Assembly: GCA_905183005.1 (NCBI GenBank)
Contig: CAJJDO010000050.1
Span: 351,090 to 415,089 of the forward strand
Length of the DNA: 64,000 bases
Direction of reading: 5' to 3'
Source: Paramecium pentaurelia
Lineage: Eukaryota > Ciliophora > Oligohymenophorea > Peniculida > Parameciidae
Program-made: the position numbers and the translations under genes
Shown here: positions 48,949-60,659 of the stretch, piece by piece
How positions within the stretch are numbered: position 1 is the first letter of the stretch
How the letters are laid out: each line of letters opens with the position of its first letter
The notes under the pieces: model-generated
What the model saw: only the letters and a program-made list of their open reading frames with translations
What the model was told of the DNA's origin: nothing
Databases searched by the model: none

Positions 48949-50582
48949 TCAATTTTGATTTATTTTCCAAGGTTTAATAAAGAATTACTAAACTTTTTTA
49001 TATTATAGAAATAACAAAATTGTTATTATTACTATGAAAAATATACTACCAAAGAAACATCCCTTTACAAGTGGTTCTGTATTTAAATATGAATGCTCTG
49101 CAAATGTTATTACTTCTTTCACAGCCTATAATCATTATTTTTTAGAAATACAATTGTAATCCCTTCATCTGTAAAACAATTATATTTTTGATATTCATGA
49201 AATATTCTATTCTAACCATCAATTCCTTTTAAACCATCAGCTTATGTATAATAAATTATGCCCAATGCTATATTACTCATGCATAGGATAAACGTTATTA
49301 TCAATTAATATTCAATATGTTAAAATTTAGTAAAATCAATAGATATGAATATTACATCTCTTAGTAAATAAAACAATAAAGATGTTATTAATAAAACAGT
49401 TGTTAAAATTAAAGAGATTTTGCTCACATATCTACTATAAGAATTAATAATCTCTCCTTGTAATCTCATCTTTTTTATACTATCTGGATCTACAATATTA
49501 CATTCTGGATTTGTTGAATTAATTGTTATTCTACTCATTAATTATAAGGTATAAGTATCAATGCTATCAATATAATCTAAAAAGTATGGTATGCTTTAAA
49601 AATTAGTGAAATCATTGTCATCATATACATTTAATTAATAATCTGAATCAATGATTTTTGAATAATTAAATGTATTTCCATATTTATCACAGCCCTTTTC
49701 AGGAACAATCGCTAACGGATAATATTTACCACTTTAAAATTTTGGTTATACTTTTGAATTAAAACACATTGAATTAGGATGAACACCAGGAACAATTTAA
49801 AAATTAATTAATGGAGTTGAACCGTTACGGTACTTATTAAAATATTTTGACCCAATTTTAATCTATTTTTCAGTTTATGTTTGTGTTTCAATTAAATCTG
49901 TAAGTGGACATTTTGAATTTGATGATGATATACATATACCAGCACCACATTTATAGTAATTAGATGGACATTCCTAATTACCTACCCATTTCCATTTCTT
50001 TGCAAATTCAACACATAACATTTCTCCTTTCCAATATTAGAATTGTTATCCTTTATAATAAGGAACACTCTAACAATCAGATTTGAAATGAGTAAAACAA
50101 TAGGATCTTTCTTTTAATTCTCCATTTGAACATAAACAACCTATTTAAATATCATTCTTAATACCTGAATTGACTCCTTCCCAAGTGCCTATAGTAGTAA
50201 TTTCAAATCCATATGGACAACTTTAATAATGTCTATGGAGTCTATTAATTTGAATGGTATTTTGAATATCAAGGATTGGTGATGAAGCTAGGTTTTCTTG
50301 TAGTGTTTTCAAGGTGGCAGAAGCACTGGATGGATCTTTTTAAGGTTGCTATTGATGGTACACTTGAATCATAAGAATAAGGATAAATGTTGCGTAGATT
50401 AATGGTATTAGAAATATTGGAAGTGAGAATGGACTGGGTTCTTCATTTAGGATTTCTGATTGAACATCTTCATAAATGTTAAGTCATGATTTACTTTATA
50501 GACTGTCAATAGAAATATTGTCACTATTTTCTTGCCAATCATGTTTGTGAAGGTGCAAGGATCTGCGAATTGATAATTTCAT
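48949..50582 (-). CDS. Membrane protein with Cys-rich outer domain, 526 aa
   Basis: A cytosolic start (SIRRSLHLHKHDWQENS) leads to span 1 (LPIFLIPLIYATFILILMI). An outer domain of about 280 residues has many cysteines (GCLCSNGELKERSYCF, FKSDCQSVPYY, NQECPSNYYKCGAGICIS). Three further spans follow (LILTTVLLITSLLFYLL, IITFILCMSNIALGIIYY, FFGSIFFIVIITILLFL). The Cys-rich repeat resembles the outer loop of a conserved ciliate membrane family, but I cannot name it. Introns of 27 nt (ending AAG) and 26 nt keep the frame. Receptor or channel accessory role possible. No ligand inferred. Confidence 0.7.
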
Positions 50583-50684
50583 CTTTTATTATTTGATATG
50601 AAAAACTTAATCAAGTATTTAAAGAAGTATTGAATAAAGAATAATAATAAAATCAAAATATTTGAATGTTTTAATACTATTAAT

Positions 50685-52738
50685 ATGGTTATTCATCATA
50701 ATTCTCATGGACATTATCATAAACTATTCTCATACTAATTAAAGGTAAGTTTGAATGATGTAAATAACAAATGTTTAACGTTATCTATTTAATTAATAAA
50801 TTAAATGTAGAAGACAAACTTTAAGAACCTAAAAGACTTACTACAAAATAAGTATGCCTATTAAGAAGCAACATCAAATTCTCGTACTTCTTCCATAGCT
50901 GAAGTCTTATAGAATCTCAAAAAAAATAAAGATTAGACTCCAGTCTCTATCATGAAGGAGGAGATCATCAATTTTACTAAAGCTATAGGTTTTGGCATTT
51001 AAGCTCCATCCTCTAAATCAAAATCTAAAGAGAAATAAGCATTGCCAAAGAGTATTGACAAGTAATCAAATAATTTTTGATTTTAGAAAACCTATATTAA
51101 GCAATGTAGCCCCATAATCAAAGGGTAATAGTCGAAAAAATAGTTCTTAGAGTAGAAATACTTCTGCTCATTCTATTATAAATGAGAAGTAAGTTAAATA
51201 AATATATTAGCACAAATCGATCAATTGCCAAAGACCCAAAAATACCAAAAGGATTTTAAACAGGAAGATTAAGAGAAAGATCAGAAATGAATTCAATTTT
51301 GGATTAATAAAAAATAAAAATACTTAATTAATCATAAGATCAATAAAAATAGAATCTCAATAATAGCAACGTAAGTAAATAAGGAACCATAGATCTAGTC
51401 AACTTATTAAAGCAATAATAAAATCAAAAATAATAATCAATAAATGAGACAATAAATGAAAGTAAAACATTTGGAGAAGAGTTTTGTGGATTAAATAAAG
51501 GTCATTTCATATATAATTATGTGATTGGAAAAGGAGGATTTGGAAAAGTATGGAAAGTAGAATTAAAGAAAAATAGATAAATGTTTGCTATGAAAGAAAT
51601 GATGAAATCTAAAATCATTGCTAAAAGGAGTATTAACTCTGTGATGAATGAAAAAGAATTATTATCATAATTAAGACATCCATTCTTAGTTAATATGTGT
51701 TATGCATTTTAAGATAGAGACAATCTATATTTGATTATGGATTTATTGACAGGAGGAGATTTAAGATTCCATATAGGTAAAATGAAGAGATTTAAAGAAC
51801 ATTAAACAAGTATTTATATAAAAAATAATTTAGAATTTTTTATGGCATGCATTGTAAGTGGATTAGAATATTTACATAATAATAACATTATTCATAGAGA
51901 TATTAAACCAGAAAATATAGTACTAGATAAACGAGTAATAATTATATATTTATTAAGGGTTATGCTAGAATAACAGATCTAGGTATTGCAAGAAAAGTTA
52001 GACCAGATAATTCTTAAGATACAAGTGGTACTCCTGGATATATGGGTAATTACTATTAATAAATTCCATTTAGCACCTGAAGTTATGTGTAGATAAAATC
52101 ATGGAATTGCAGTTGATTATTTTGCTTTAGGAGTTATTGCATATGAATTTATGATTGGAAAAGTAATCTTTTATTTTTTAATATTAAAAAGAGACCATAC
52201 AATGGAAAGTCAAGAAAGGAAATTAGAGATTAAATTCTAGCTAAATAGGCATCTATTAAAAAAGAAGATTTACCAAATGGTTGGTCTATTGAAGCTATGG
52301 ATTTTGTAAATAAAGTATAACTACATTTAAATTCTTAGTTATTACAAAGAAAACCATAAAATAGATTAGGATTTAATGGTCCTTCTGAAGTCAAGAATCA
52401 TCCTTGGTTAAAAGGTGTACCTTGGGAAAAATTGTATAATAAGACAATTGAAGCACCTTATCTTCCTATTGTATTTGTTATTGTAAACAATAGAATGTTG
52501 AGGATATGTATAGATAATAAATATCTGATGATGGAGAAGAATCTTAAGATGAATTGATAAAGGAAAATTAATTATTATTAAGGAAAAATAGTGTTTAAAG
52601 TATAAAAATAAAAAAATAAATTTAGATTTATTTGCTGGTTATGGATATGATTGCAATTAAGATCCTACTTATAAAGGAACTAGAAGTACAGCATCAACAC
52701 ATAATACAAGTCAATAGAATGAAACAATCAAATTTTGA
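50685..52738 (+). CDS. AGC-like serine/threonine protein kinase, up to 609 aa
   Basis: After about 250 polar N-terminal residues a complete kinase domain begins: IGKGGFGKVWKVELKK (glycine loop), MFAMKEMM (catalytic Lys), HRDIKPENIVLD (catalytic loop), then DLG instead of DFG, TSGTPGYMAPEV (activation segment end), DYFALGVIAYEFMIGKRPY, and LLQRKPQNRLGFNGPSEVKN ending HPWLKGVPWEKL, typical of AGC or YANK/STK32-type kinases. Nine introns of 22-29 nt are needed. Start uncertain: 50685 (in-frame, His-rich leader) or 50805 (MQKTNFKN). The C-terminal tail is polar without a clear hydrophobic motif. Substrate unknown. Confidence 0.87.
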
Positions 52739-52773
52739 AAAAATTAATTCATAATATATATGTAATAATACAT

Positions 52774-53624
52774 TCACAATAACAAAATTAATAACAAAAC
52801 TAAGAATGCAACAAAAGCACAAATTAACATGCACCATAACTTCTTTTTACCAGTTTTCTGTTATTCTTATGTTTTACTTAATTATTCTTATGTTTTGATA
52901 ACATTCTCTTTTGTTGTTGTGACATTTGTTTCTATTACATCAAAATAGGTATCTTAATGTTCTATTTCCAATGCTAAATCTTGAACAATTTTATTAATTG
53001 TTTATGTCTTATATTAGATTTAATCTATTTCTTCTTAGTTTTATTTAATGATTTAATTGTGCCATTCAATGTGGTCAAATTGTTCAAATGTCTATACATC
53101 CATCATTTACAATTATTAGGCATTTTAAACATTTTATTGATTATTGGAAGAATGATTCAATGTAAAATTTTATACATCTTATTTCGATGTCATTTTCATC
53201 ATTCTTTCAATATCCTTTAACACTTCCTTTAAAGATTCATATCCACAATCATTAATCATATTTTTATATAACTGTTGATGTCTTTAAAGATGACTAGTGT
53301 ACAAATCTCTTAATTTCTTGGTTTTATTTCGTTGCTCAACTCCCCTAGATGACTTTGAGTTATTGTTTAAAGTACTTGCTCCAATTTAATGATGTTTTCT
53401 TTAATGTCCATATGCTCTAATTAGATAGCTTTCAATTGTAGAAACACTTGATTGACATTATGTTAATCAATTTCTGATTCCCCAGATACCTGTAATTCAT
53501 CAACGCTTTGTTAGTAATCTATAAGTTGTGCTTTCACTTTCTAAGATACAATATGATTAGGTACCTCATATAACTAATCAAAGGAGATATTATTGTTTAA
53601 TAATGATGTATGAAGATCACTCAT
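52774..53624 (-). CDS. Syntaxin-like SNARE, tail-anchored, 275 aa
   Basis: N-terminal helices are followed by a SNARE motif (FDHIEWHNQIIKQNQEEID, then INKIVQDLALEIEHQD and FDVIETNV) with the zero-layer Gln in the EIEHQD heptad, a basic juxtamembrane KKKLWC, and a C-terminal anchor CAFVAFLVLLLILLL. This is the layout of a Q-SNARE that mediates membrane fusion. The compartment is not determined. One 23-nt intron (ending AAG). An upstream Met at 53669 would overlap the MORN gene, so the Met at 53624 is preferred, leaving 16 bp. Confidence 0.87.
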
Positions 53625-53640
53625 TTAATTAAATATTAAA

Positions 53641-54754
53641 TCAATCACACCATTACATTCTTTTTCCATTCACCCATTATCCTTTCCTCTTTCCTTATTA
53701 AGAATTAGTATATTCACCAATTCCATGTTATTTACCATATTCCCATTATCCAGAATATTATCGAGAATCAGCTAACTAAATTACTATTATGATTACGCCA
53801 TGTCAAAGTTCCAAATCCATGTTTTTTATCATTCTTATATTCCCCTTAATATATAGTACCATCTGCCCATGTCATTTTACCCTTTCCATCCATTTAATCG
53901 TTTAGCCACTCTCCTTCATATTTTCTACCATCATTCCAAGTATAAGTACTAAAATATATCAATTATAATTACCCTTATCCATTAAATTAGTTATTTTTAA
54001 ACGAACCTTCATAAAGAGAACCATCTGGGAATTTATATACTCCATATCCTTCACGTTTTCCTAATTTAAATTAACCTGTATAACTAGATTTATCAGAGAA
54101 AAATTCGAATCCCTATCCATTTTATAAATTTTCGAACCAGTCTCCTTTATACATGGCACCATCTCCATGATAATACTCACCATATCCGTAATGTTGATCA
54201 TCACACCATTATCCTATATAATAATCACCATCGGCATAAATCATTCTACCCTTTCCATTTGCCATTCCTCGAGAAAATTAACCTTCATATATTGATCCAT
54301 TTTTCATGATTTAAACTCCTTTTTATTAAATAACTGAATTTTACCTTTTCCATTTTTTTGACCTTCTAACCATCCTCCTTGATATAAACTCCCATTATTT
54401 AATTCATACACTCCATAAAAATATGCTTCCGAGTCTTCTACTTCAAAAGGGGCCAATCTATCTAATAGTTCCTGCATTAAAATCATCTCGTACTTTGACT
54501 TTGAATGAGGTTGTCTAGAACAATTAAGATGTTAATTTAGCTTCTTTAACATCAGGTCTATGAATTTCTAATAGTAAGGAATCATCCAATTATCTAGTTT
54601 TGGTTTATGATAAATTCTTCTCTAAATCTCCTTGAATTAAAGGTTCATCTGGAAGAGCTCCAACTTCCCGAATGGTCTCAATTTTACTAGTAAATGTCAG
54701 TGGAGGGGCCTCGCTTAGAACAGTAATTTATTCAGAACATACACATTATCCCAT
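53641..54754 (-). CDS. MORN-repeat protein with acylated start, 338 aa
   Basis: Begins MGQCVCSEQITVLSE: Gly2 with Cys4 and Cys6, a strong context for myristoylation and palmitoylation (similar to the start of radial-spoke and cortical MORN proteins). About eight MORN repeats start near residue 130: YELNNGSLYQGGWLEGQKNG, KNGSIYEGQF, YADGDYYIGQW, GAMYKGDWFENLQNG, FPDGSLYEGSFKNN, WNDGRKYEGEWLND, WADGTIYQGEYKNDKKHG and SRQYSGQWEYGKQHG. MORN sheets bind membranes or scaffold cortical and ciliary structures. Four introns (22, 26, 24 and 25 nt) keep the frame. A signal-free peripheral membrane scaffold is the likely role. Confidence 0.9.
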
Positions 54755-54792
54755 TATTTAATTTATTTTATAAGTATATAACTATTAATTGT

Positions 54793-56680
54793 TCACTATT
54801 TTCTTATCAGATTGGTATTATTCTTGATTTCTTATTCCATAAAATGTAAGATTCTCATTTCCAAATTCTAGTTCTTCTTTACTTATACATCTAAAGCTTA
54901 TTTAATAGATTGTAATTCATCGATTTTAACTTAATTTTCCTTATCTTTTCTTTAAATGATTTAATCTATATGACAATTTAATAATAATACTTGTTTGGTT
55001 TAGTTTCCATTGTAACTCCTGTATTTCCAAGGAATTATTATTATAATTATTAATATGTTCTAATTATCTTCTATAATTATCCATTTCTAATTAATTTTAG
55101 CTCACCTATTGTTCTAATTATCTAAATGATATTTCATGTATTACCTTGATTTCGATTCATAATGTAATAGAATTTATTCATAGTCTTTTATTTTATCATT
55201 CAAATTTTAAATTTAAGTTTCAAATAATGCTTTTTCTGCATTTGATATCATATTATGACTATCCTCCTAGATTTATCTTTATTCTAAACGTTCTCTCATT
55301 TCAGATATCTCCTACCATAATATTTAATATCTTGAACTTGCCTATTACAATTCATTTTATTATGATTAAACCTATTAAATATAAGTATTCTAATAATTAA
55401 AAAAGTATATACTTCTGATTAATCTTTTTGTATTTTTAATATACTTATTTATTCTTTCAGTTAATTTATAGTATTATTAAGAGAAGTAATAGTCTAATGA
55501 TTATTATTTTGTTCCTATCTTATTTACTTTATATCATTTTCTAATTAATTAATATAAACAATATATTCTGTTTTTTGAGATTAGTCTTTTAATTATTTTT
55601 CTAGACTAGATATCTTTTAATTCAAAAGATCATTCTCTTATTGTAGTGAATCCTTTTAATTTAAAAAACTTTAGGATTTTATTTCCAAAGAAGTGATTGT
55701 TTCTTTTAATTATTCAAAAGTTTAATGATCTAATTATGTATGTTATAATTATTATCTGAGATTATCATTACTTATTTGAAGAGTTAATAATTTAATTTCT
55801 GCTTATTCTAATTTATAACTTAATTCTCTTTAAGTATAATTGCTTTTTGTATTAGATGAATTAGGATGAGTATTGATGTGAATATTATGATTCATATTTG
55901 GATTCATATTCTCTTTATGCAATCTATTTTGTTAAGACAACAATAAATCTTAATATTTTCTGTCTGATTCTGATATTTACTACATAAGTTTTTTGTTTTC
56001 ATCTTGTTAATAATTTATTTAATGATTTAATTTAGAGTTATCATTAACTAAGACAGTAATTTTTTATTGCAATTATTCCATTATTAATTTTAGTTTATCA
56101 TACTCTGAATTACTTTGTAAGGTATTCAGATGATTTCTAATTTAATTGTTTTCTTCAACTAATTAATTAGATAATTATGCAGATGATTTAATAACTTATA
56201 TTACTTGATCAAATTAACTTTAAACAACTCTATCAAATGATTTTTTAAGATCTTCCAACTAACAAATTGCAAATCTAAGTTGATCTTTCAAAATCTCAAA
56301 ATTATTTATTTTCATTCCTTTTGGTATTGTTGTGCTCTTTTTATCAAAATTACTTTCTTATGTATAATTTAATGTAGTATTAAAACTAGTAGAATCTAAT
56401 AATCTATTAGGTTGGGTTTTATTGGGCATTAAAGTAGCAGTTGATCCAGATTTTCCTCTGACTTAATAAAACGAACTCCTCTAACTTTAATTGACTGGTA
56501 AATCTTTTATAGGTGATAATTAATCAATGATGCTCCTTTGATATATATATATTTAATTTACATTCTCATTTTCTAACAACTCATATAATTGGGATTGCAA
56601 TGTTATTTCTGAGGTGGTGTTACACTGGATTGACGTACTTGATACATGGTTGCTGGTTTTTGAGTGAGTTACATACTCAT
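54793..56680 (-). CDS. Long coiled-coil protein, about 598 aa
   Basis: A short Ser/Thr/Pro-rich head (SPIKDLPVNQSQ, GSTATLMPNKTQPNR) is followed by some 450 residues of coiled coil (LRFAICQLEDLKKSFDRVV, LKLIMEQLQQKITVL, LQQENDLLNQKISSLEKQ, ALFETQIQNLNDKIKDY) with a short His/Asn-rich break (NMNHNIHINTHPNSS). Four introns. The first is ambiguous: either 20 nt right after the start or 26 nt about 115 bases later, both keeping frame. Likely cytoskeletal or basal-body component by analogy only. Confidence 0.75.
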
Positions 56681-56741
56681 TTTACTGTTATAAAAATTTG
56701 AATTATTAAATTTATATTTTTTAATGAAAATGAAAACAAGA

Positions 56742-57836
56742 TCAAGCTTGGTTGGCAAGTCTTTGGTTTCTTTCATGGTTTTCATCTTCAACTTAGTTGA
56801 ATCTGGCTTCAACCATCTCTTCTAATTCAGCAACTAATTAGAGTTCGTTTCTTCTGGCTTAAGTGGCATAGTTGTATTCGTTGGCAAAAGTTGCGCATAA
56901 GGCTTAGGCTTAATCCCAAAGTTATTGGTTTCTTTAGAGTTTTCCTGATGCAGTTTATGCAATAGCTGATTGAGTTCCAATTTATTAGTTCAATGAATCG
57001 AGTTTATTTTAAAGTCTTTCGTTTTAAGCTTCAAGTCTAGCAATGGTTTATCCTAATCTATCCTTTTAGTCATTGAAAGCAGCAACTGAAACAGCGTTTG
57101 ATTCAGTGAAATCATTGTATGCTTCTTGGATGTTACCTCTCAAAGTTTCTAAAAGTTAAGCGACTCTTTCAAGAGCTGATTCATCGAGTTATCCTTCTTA
57201 GGCAGCCAATTAAGCAAAGGCATAGAAGACTGGGGCAAACTTGGCAGTTTCCTTGATGTTGAAGGCAGTTTAGAGCATGCTCTTTGAAACTCTGCTGATT
57301 TCAGCGAAAGATCCTGATCCACTGTAGATGGTGGCTAAGATATCAGATGCTTCATCAATAGCATGGAGAGCATCTTCATAATCTCTTCCTCTTCTCTTGA
57401 AGTATCCAGCTTCAGTTTCTGCGGCACTCAAAACAGTATTTAAGTGTTCTTAAGCTGAGAAGTATTATTATTAGTTGACTTCTTATTAGTTGGTGGCTCT
57501 GATCTTTGATGTTTAAGCAACATTCAAGGCAGCAGTTGAATCTCTAAGGACATTGCTAGCATCAGTGACTTCAGCTCTTCTGAAAGCATCTTCAGATTCA
57601 CATTCTGTGACTTAGACGTTGTAAATCTCATCATGATTAACTTATTCTGTGTTAACAGCATCTCTGAAATCTCTCAATACGTTCAAAATAGCATCGAGTG
57701 GTGATTTGTTCTTTAATTTGGCTTCAACTTCAGCCATAACTGCTGTCATTGATCTCTTCTTGGAGTAGTCTAAATTGAATTTTGTTGTAGCACTGGCAAC
57801 GGCTAAAATGACCAATAAGCACAAGGCAAGTCTCAT
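56742..57836 (-). CDS. Trichocyst matrix protein (TMP), highly expressed type, 364 aa
   Basis: Signal peptide MRLALCLLVILAVASA, then KFNLDYSKKRSMTAVMAEVE, LDAILNVLRDFRDAVN, EQVNHDEIYNV, followed by coiled-coil arms (TEAGYFKRRGRDYEDALHAI, FNIKETAKFAPVFYAFAQL, LETLRGNIQEAYNDF) and the end RNQRLANQA. This is the core pattern of Paramecium TMPs, which are cleaved and assembled into the crystalline trichocyst core and expand on exocytosis. No introns. GC and codon bias are clearly higher than in the surrounding genes (many GCT, TCT and AAG codons), as expected for an abundantly expressed protein. Confidence 0.96.
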
Positions 57837-58358
57837 TGTAATAATAATATTTTTTCTTTTTGATTTTCCTCCTCATATAATGTACACAATTTCAAAAACG
57901 GATTTTTTTATTGAAAAACAACTAACTAAATACAATTTTCAAATTCCTTCCTCTTTAAATACTTAAACAATTTTCCGTCATTCAACCTACTAAATCAATC
58001 TTCTCCTGAATTCCTTTTGGTTTCACATTCTTTTATATAGATTATGAACTTATATCAGGCTATTCAAATTTAGCCCTCTTTTAAAAATAATAAAATATAC
58101 TTTGTATCATAGTAAATCTTAAAATAAAAATTTTTAATTTATTTTCTACGATCTATTATAAATATATTATATCTTTATTCATTTTTAATTACTATATCTT
58201 ATATTTTATTAAATTTTCTATTTTGACAGATAATGAAATTGATATTATAATCATTTGAAAATAAATAAAAATTTGGATTTTTTTTAAATGTTTAAAATAT
58301 GGTAAATTATTTAGAAATGATATTTTATAAATAATATTATATAACACGAATAAATACA
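57837..58358. other. Intergenic region upstream of the TMP gene
   Basis: AT-rich region of about 0.5 kb. The first 130 bases presumably hold the strong TMP promoter and are slightly richer in C on the plus strand. No motif named. Confidence 0.45.
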
Positions 58359-59237
58359 TCATTTAATAAACATTAATCCAACAATTACAATTAAAATGCA
58401 TATAATTACAATCCTATAACCTATTTTAGTTTTTTAAGACTATTGTGCTTTAACCAATTCTTATGATGCTTTTTAAGTTTTATTTTCTGCATAAGTATAA
58501 TTATCTTCAATTGTAAACATTTAATCAACCTATTAAGTTGCAACTTCATGAATTTTTTCATATATACTTTTAACTGTTTCCATACTCTTATGAACATTTT
58601 ACAATCTCTATTTTCTTTAATTTACATTATCTTCAAATAATTATACTTCAACTTAATGATTATCATGCAATAAACTTGTATCTTCATCTACATTATTATA
58701 TTCCATTTCTTATAATCTCTTATTTTGTTATGAATAATATTTCATTAATTTCATGATCTAATTCTCATCTCCCTTTTTTATACGTTTTTATATTTCTTTT
58801 TTTATATTTTCTGAGATCTGTTTACATTTATTCAAATATTCAGATCGATGATTTCCTTCGACTTCTTCATCAAGGAGATTTCGAAATTTTTCAATATCAT
58901 TTTTTAATTTATCATCTTCATCTTAATTATCTTAATACATTTAATATATAAATCATAACAAATATTATTCTTTTATCTTAAAATTATAATATTAACACGT
59001 ATTAGATAATTCATCTAATATTAATTTATTTTATTGAAGCCTATAAGAATATTATTAATGCTTATCCAATATTGTTTTTACTTACTATTCCCTTTCATTT
59101 TAAAGTTTCTCCAATCTTTATTTAACATTAATAAATTTGATATCTTAAGTAATAGATCTGACTGTTCTATTTGGTTCTGATCGTTGTTCTTCATATCTAT
59201 TTGTATTTGTATATTTATTAGATTCACTGCTAGACAT
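58359..59237 (-). CDS. Second syntaxin-like SNARE, tail-anchored, 275 aa (minimum model)
   Basis: From MSSSESNKYTN the protein has polar and helical N-terminal parts (EKFRNLLDEEVEGNHRSEY), then QNVHKSMETVKSIYEKIHEV, ATQQVDQMFTIEDNYTYAEN as the SNARE heptads with a central Gln, and an anchor IVIICILIVIVGLMFI just before the stop. Two introns (22 and 29 nt, both ending AAG) together remove an in-frame TGA. The reading frame is open upstream through 59537 into the next gene's frame, so this Met may be internal to a longer protein. Confidence 0.8.
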
Positions 59238-59537
59238 ATTTATTTATAAAGATTTCTTCTTCTATTTTATTTTGTTTTTTGATTTCTTTTACTATTCTTT
59301 TTATGTTAAATTTAATAGTTTGTTATAAATTTAAGTCAACCTATTTTATTCTTGTTCCTCCTTTGTCTTATTTGATTTCTCAAGATGTTTATGAATCTAA
59401 TAATAAATAATATTTTGTACTATTTCATCTTATCCATGTAATCGTTATTTAATATTATCTAAACGTTAAGACTTTCTTTGAGATGCAGCATCCATACTTT
59501 TGTTTAGTTTCTTAAAAAATTCAAACTAAAATATAGA
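59238..59537 (-). other. Open, coding-like stretch linking two genes in the same frame
   Basis: Reads as charged helical sequence (KSMDAASQRKSQRLDNI, YYQIHKHLEKSNKTKEEQ, KKSKNKIKQKKKS) without TGA. It is in frame with the downstream SNARE. It is also in frame with the upstream coiled-coil gene if a 27-nt GTAGTT...TTTTAG segment is an intron. It could be an N-terminal extension of the SNARE starting at MDAASQ, or part of a 534-aa fusion. Confidence 0.5.
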
Positions 59538-60068
59538 TCATTATTCAACTACCTCATCTAAATGCTTAGGCTCTGCTAATTTTATTGTTGGTGTTTCTTT
59601 TATAGTTACTTCTTTTTTTTATTAAATTTTCTATGGAACTTACTCCACTAATTCTACTTTTGTTGTAATTTCTTCTTTGATTTCTCTGATTTCTTCTTAT
59701 GCTGACATCTTTCTAGGCTTCCTTCTAACATTCTTTTTTTTTAACTTATTTGATAATGCTAACAATTAAATTTCCTTTTTTTTCAAACTCTGTTCCATAG
59801 ATTAAGACAGTTTATCATTAAGCTTTTATAGTTTTGCACCATAATCAGCTTATAATTTCTTTTTGTTTTCATGAATTGATTCTAATCTTAAAACATTCTA
59901 TTTTGCTCTTTGCATTTACTCTTCATATTTATATAATTGGCTTACCTTATAATGGATTCAAATATGCTCCACTATCTTAACTTCCTTCAAGGCAATTTTC
60001 AAGTCCTAATCATATATATATAATTTACTTTGGAGTTCCTTAGTGTAAGGCAATAATATATTTTACAT
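59538..60068 (-). CDS. Coiled-coil protein, 167 aa (or N-terminal part of a SNARE fusion)
   Basis: Begins MQNILLPYTKELQSKLYIYD, continues as heptads (LKIALKEVKIVSQLYKYEEQ, SIHENKKKLQADYGAKLQ, KKKEIQLLALSNKLKKK) and a Lys/Glu/Thr-rich end (EIREIKEEITTK, KEVTIKETPTIKLAE). One 27-nt intron removes a TGA near the 5' end. If a second 27-nt GT...TTTTAG intron containing the TGA at 59538-59540 is spliced, the frame continues into the SNARE gene. Function unknown. Confidence 0.6.
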
Positions 60069-60659
60069 AAATTATTAAAATCTAAAATAAAATTGATTGA
60101 ATATATTTAATGATATAATACATCATTTTATTTAGAATCACAACATTTGATTTATGAATTCTTATCAAAATTAATTATAAAGATTTTCAAATCGATATCA
60201 TTATTTTCTATTACTTAATCATATCTAATTATAAGAGATTATCTTTCTAAGTTTAATAGAGAAACATAATATTAAAGAATATAATGAAATTAGAGATTTC
60301 CTTATCAACCAAATATTATAAATTATAATTAAATAAATTAAAATCAAATTTTTTATTCTTTTGTATTCTTTATACCCTAAATTAATAATATAATAAAGAG
60401 AATTAGTAATTTGAATTATGAATATGGTTTCAATTTTAGATTTTATTAACTGATAAATAAATAAATAGAAATACAAAAAAATAATCTCCTGCTCTAAAAT
60501 GACAACGAAGTTTTTTTTTAGATATGTTAATTGCAGTAGGAATATAAATGATAATCATATATCAGTAATAGATTGATAAGATGTCTATAAAATAATCAAA
60601 ATCAGATTAATTATTCCATTTTTATTATATGAAATACAAATATTTATAAAATTATTTAA
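60069..60659. other. Intergenic region of about 0.6 kb
   Basis: AT-rich. No convincing frame on either strand once TGA is the only stop. Nothing recognised. Confidence 0.45.

Noticed and set aside
53625..53669. Syntaxin start at the upstream Met
   Set aside because: It would overlap the end of the MORN gene by 29 bases. A later Met leaves a 16-bp gap and an equally good N-terminus.
54304..54486. 60-aa ORF as a separate MORN protein
   Set aside because: It is exon 2 of the larger MORN gene. Flanking 22-nt and 26-nt introns restore the full frame.
57775..57966. 63-aa plus-strand ORF over the TMP start
   Set aside because: Antisense shadow of the TMP signal peptide region.
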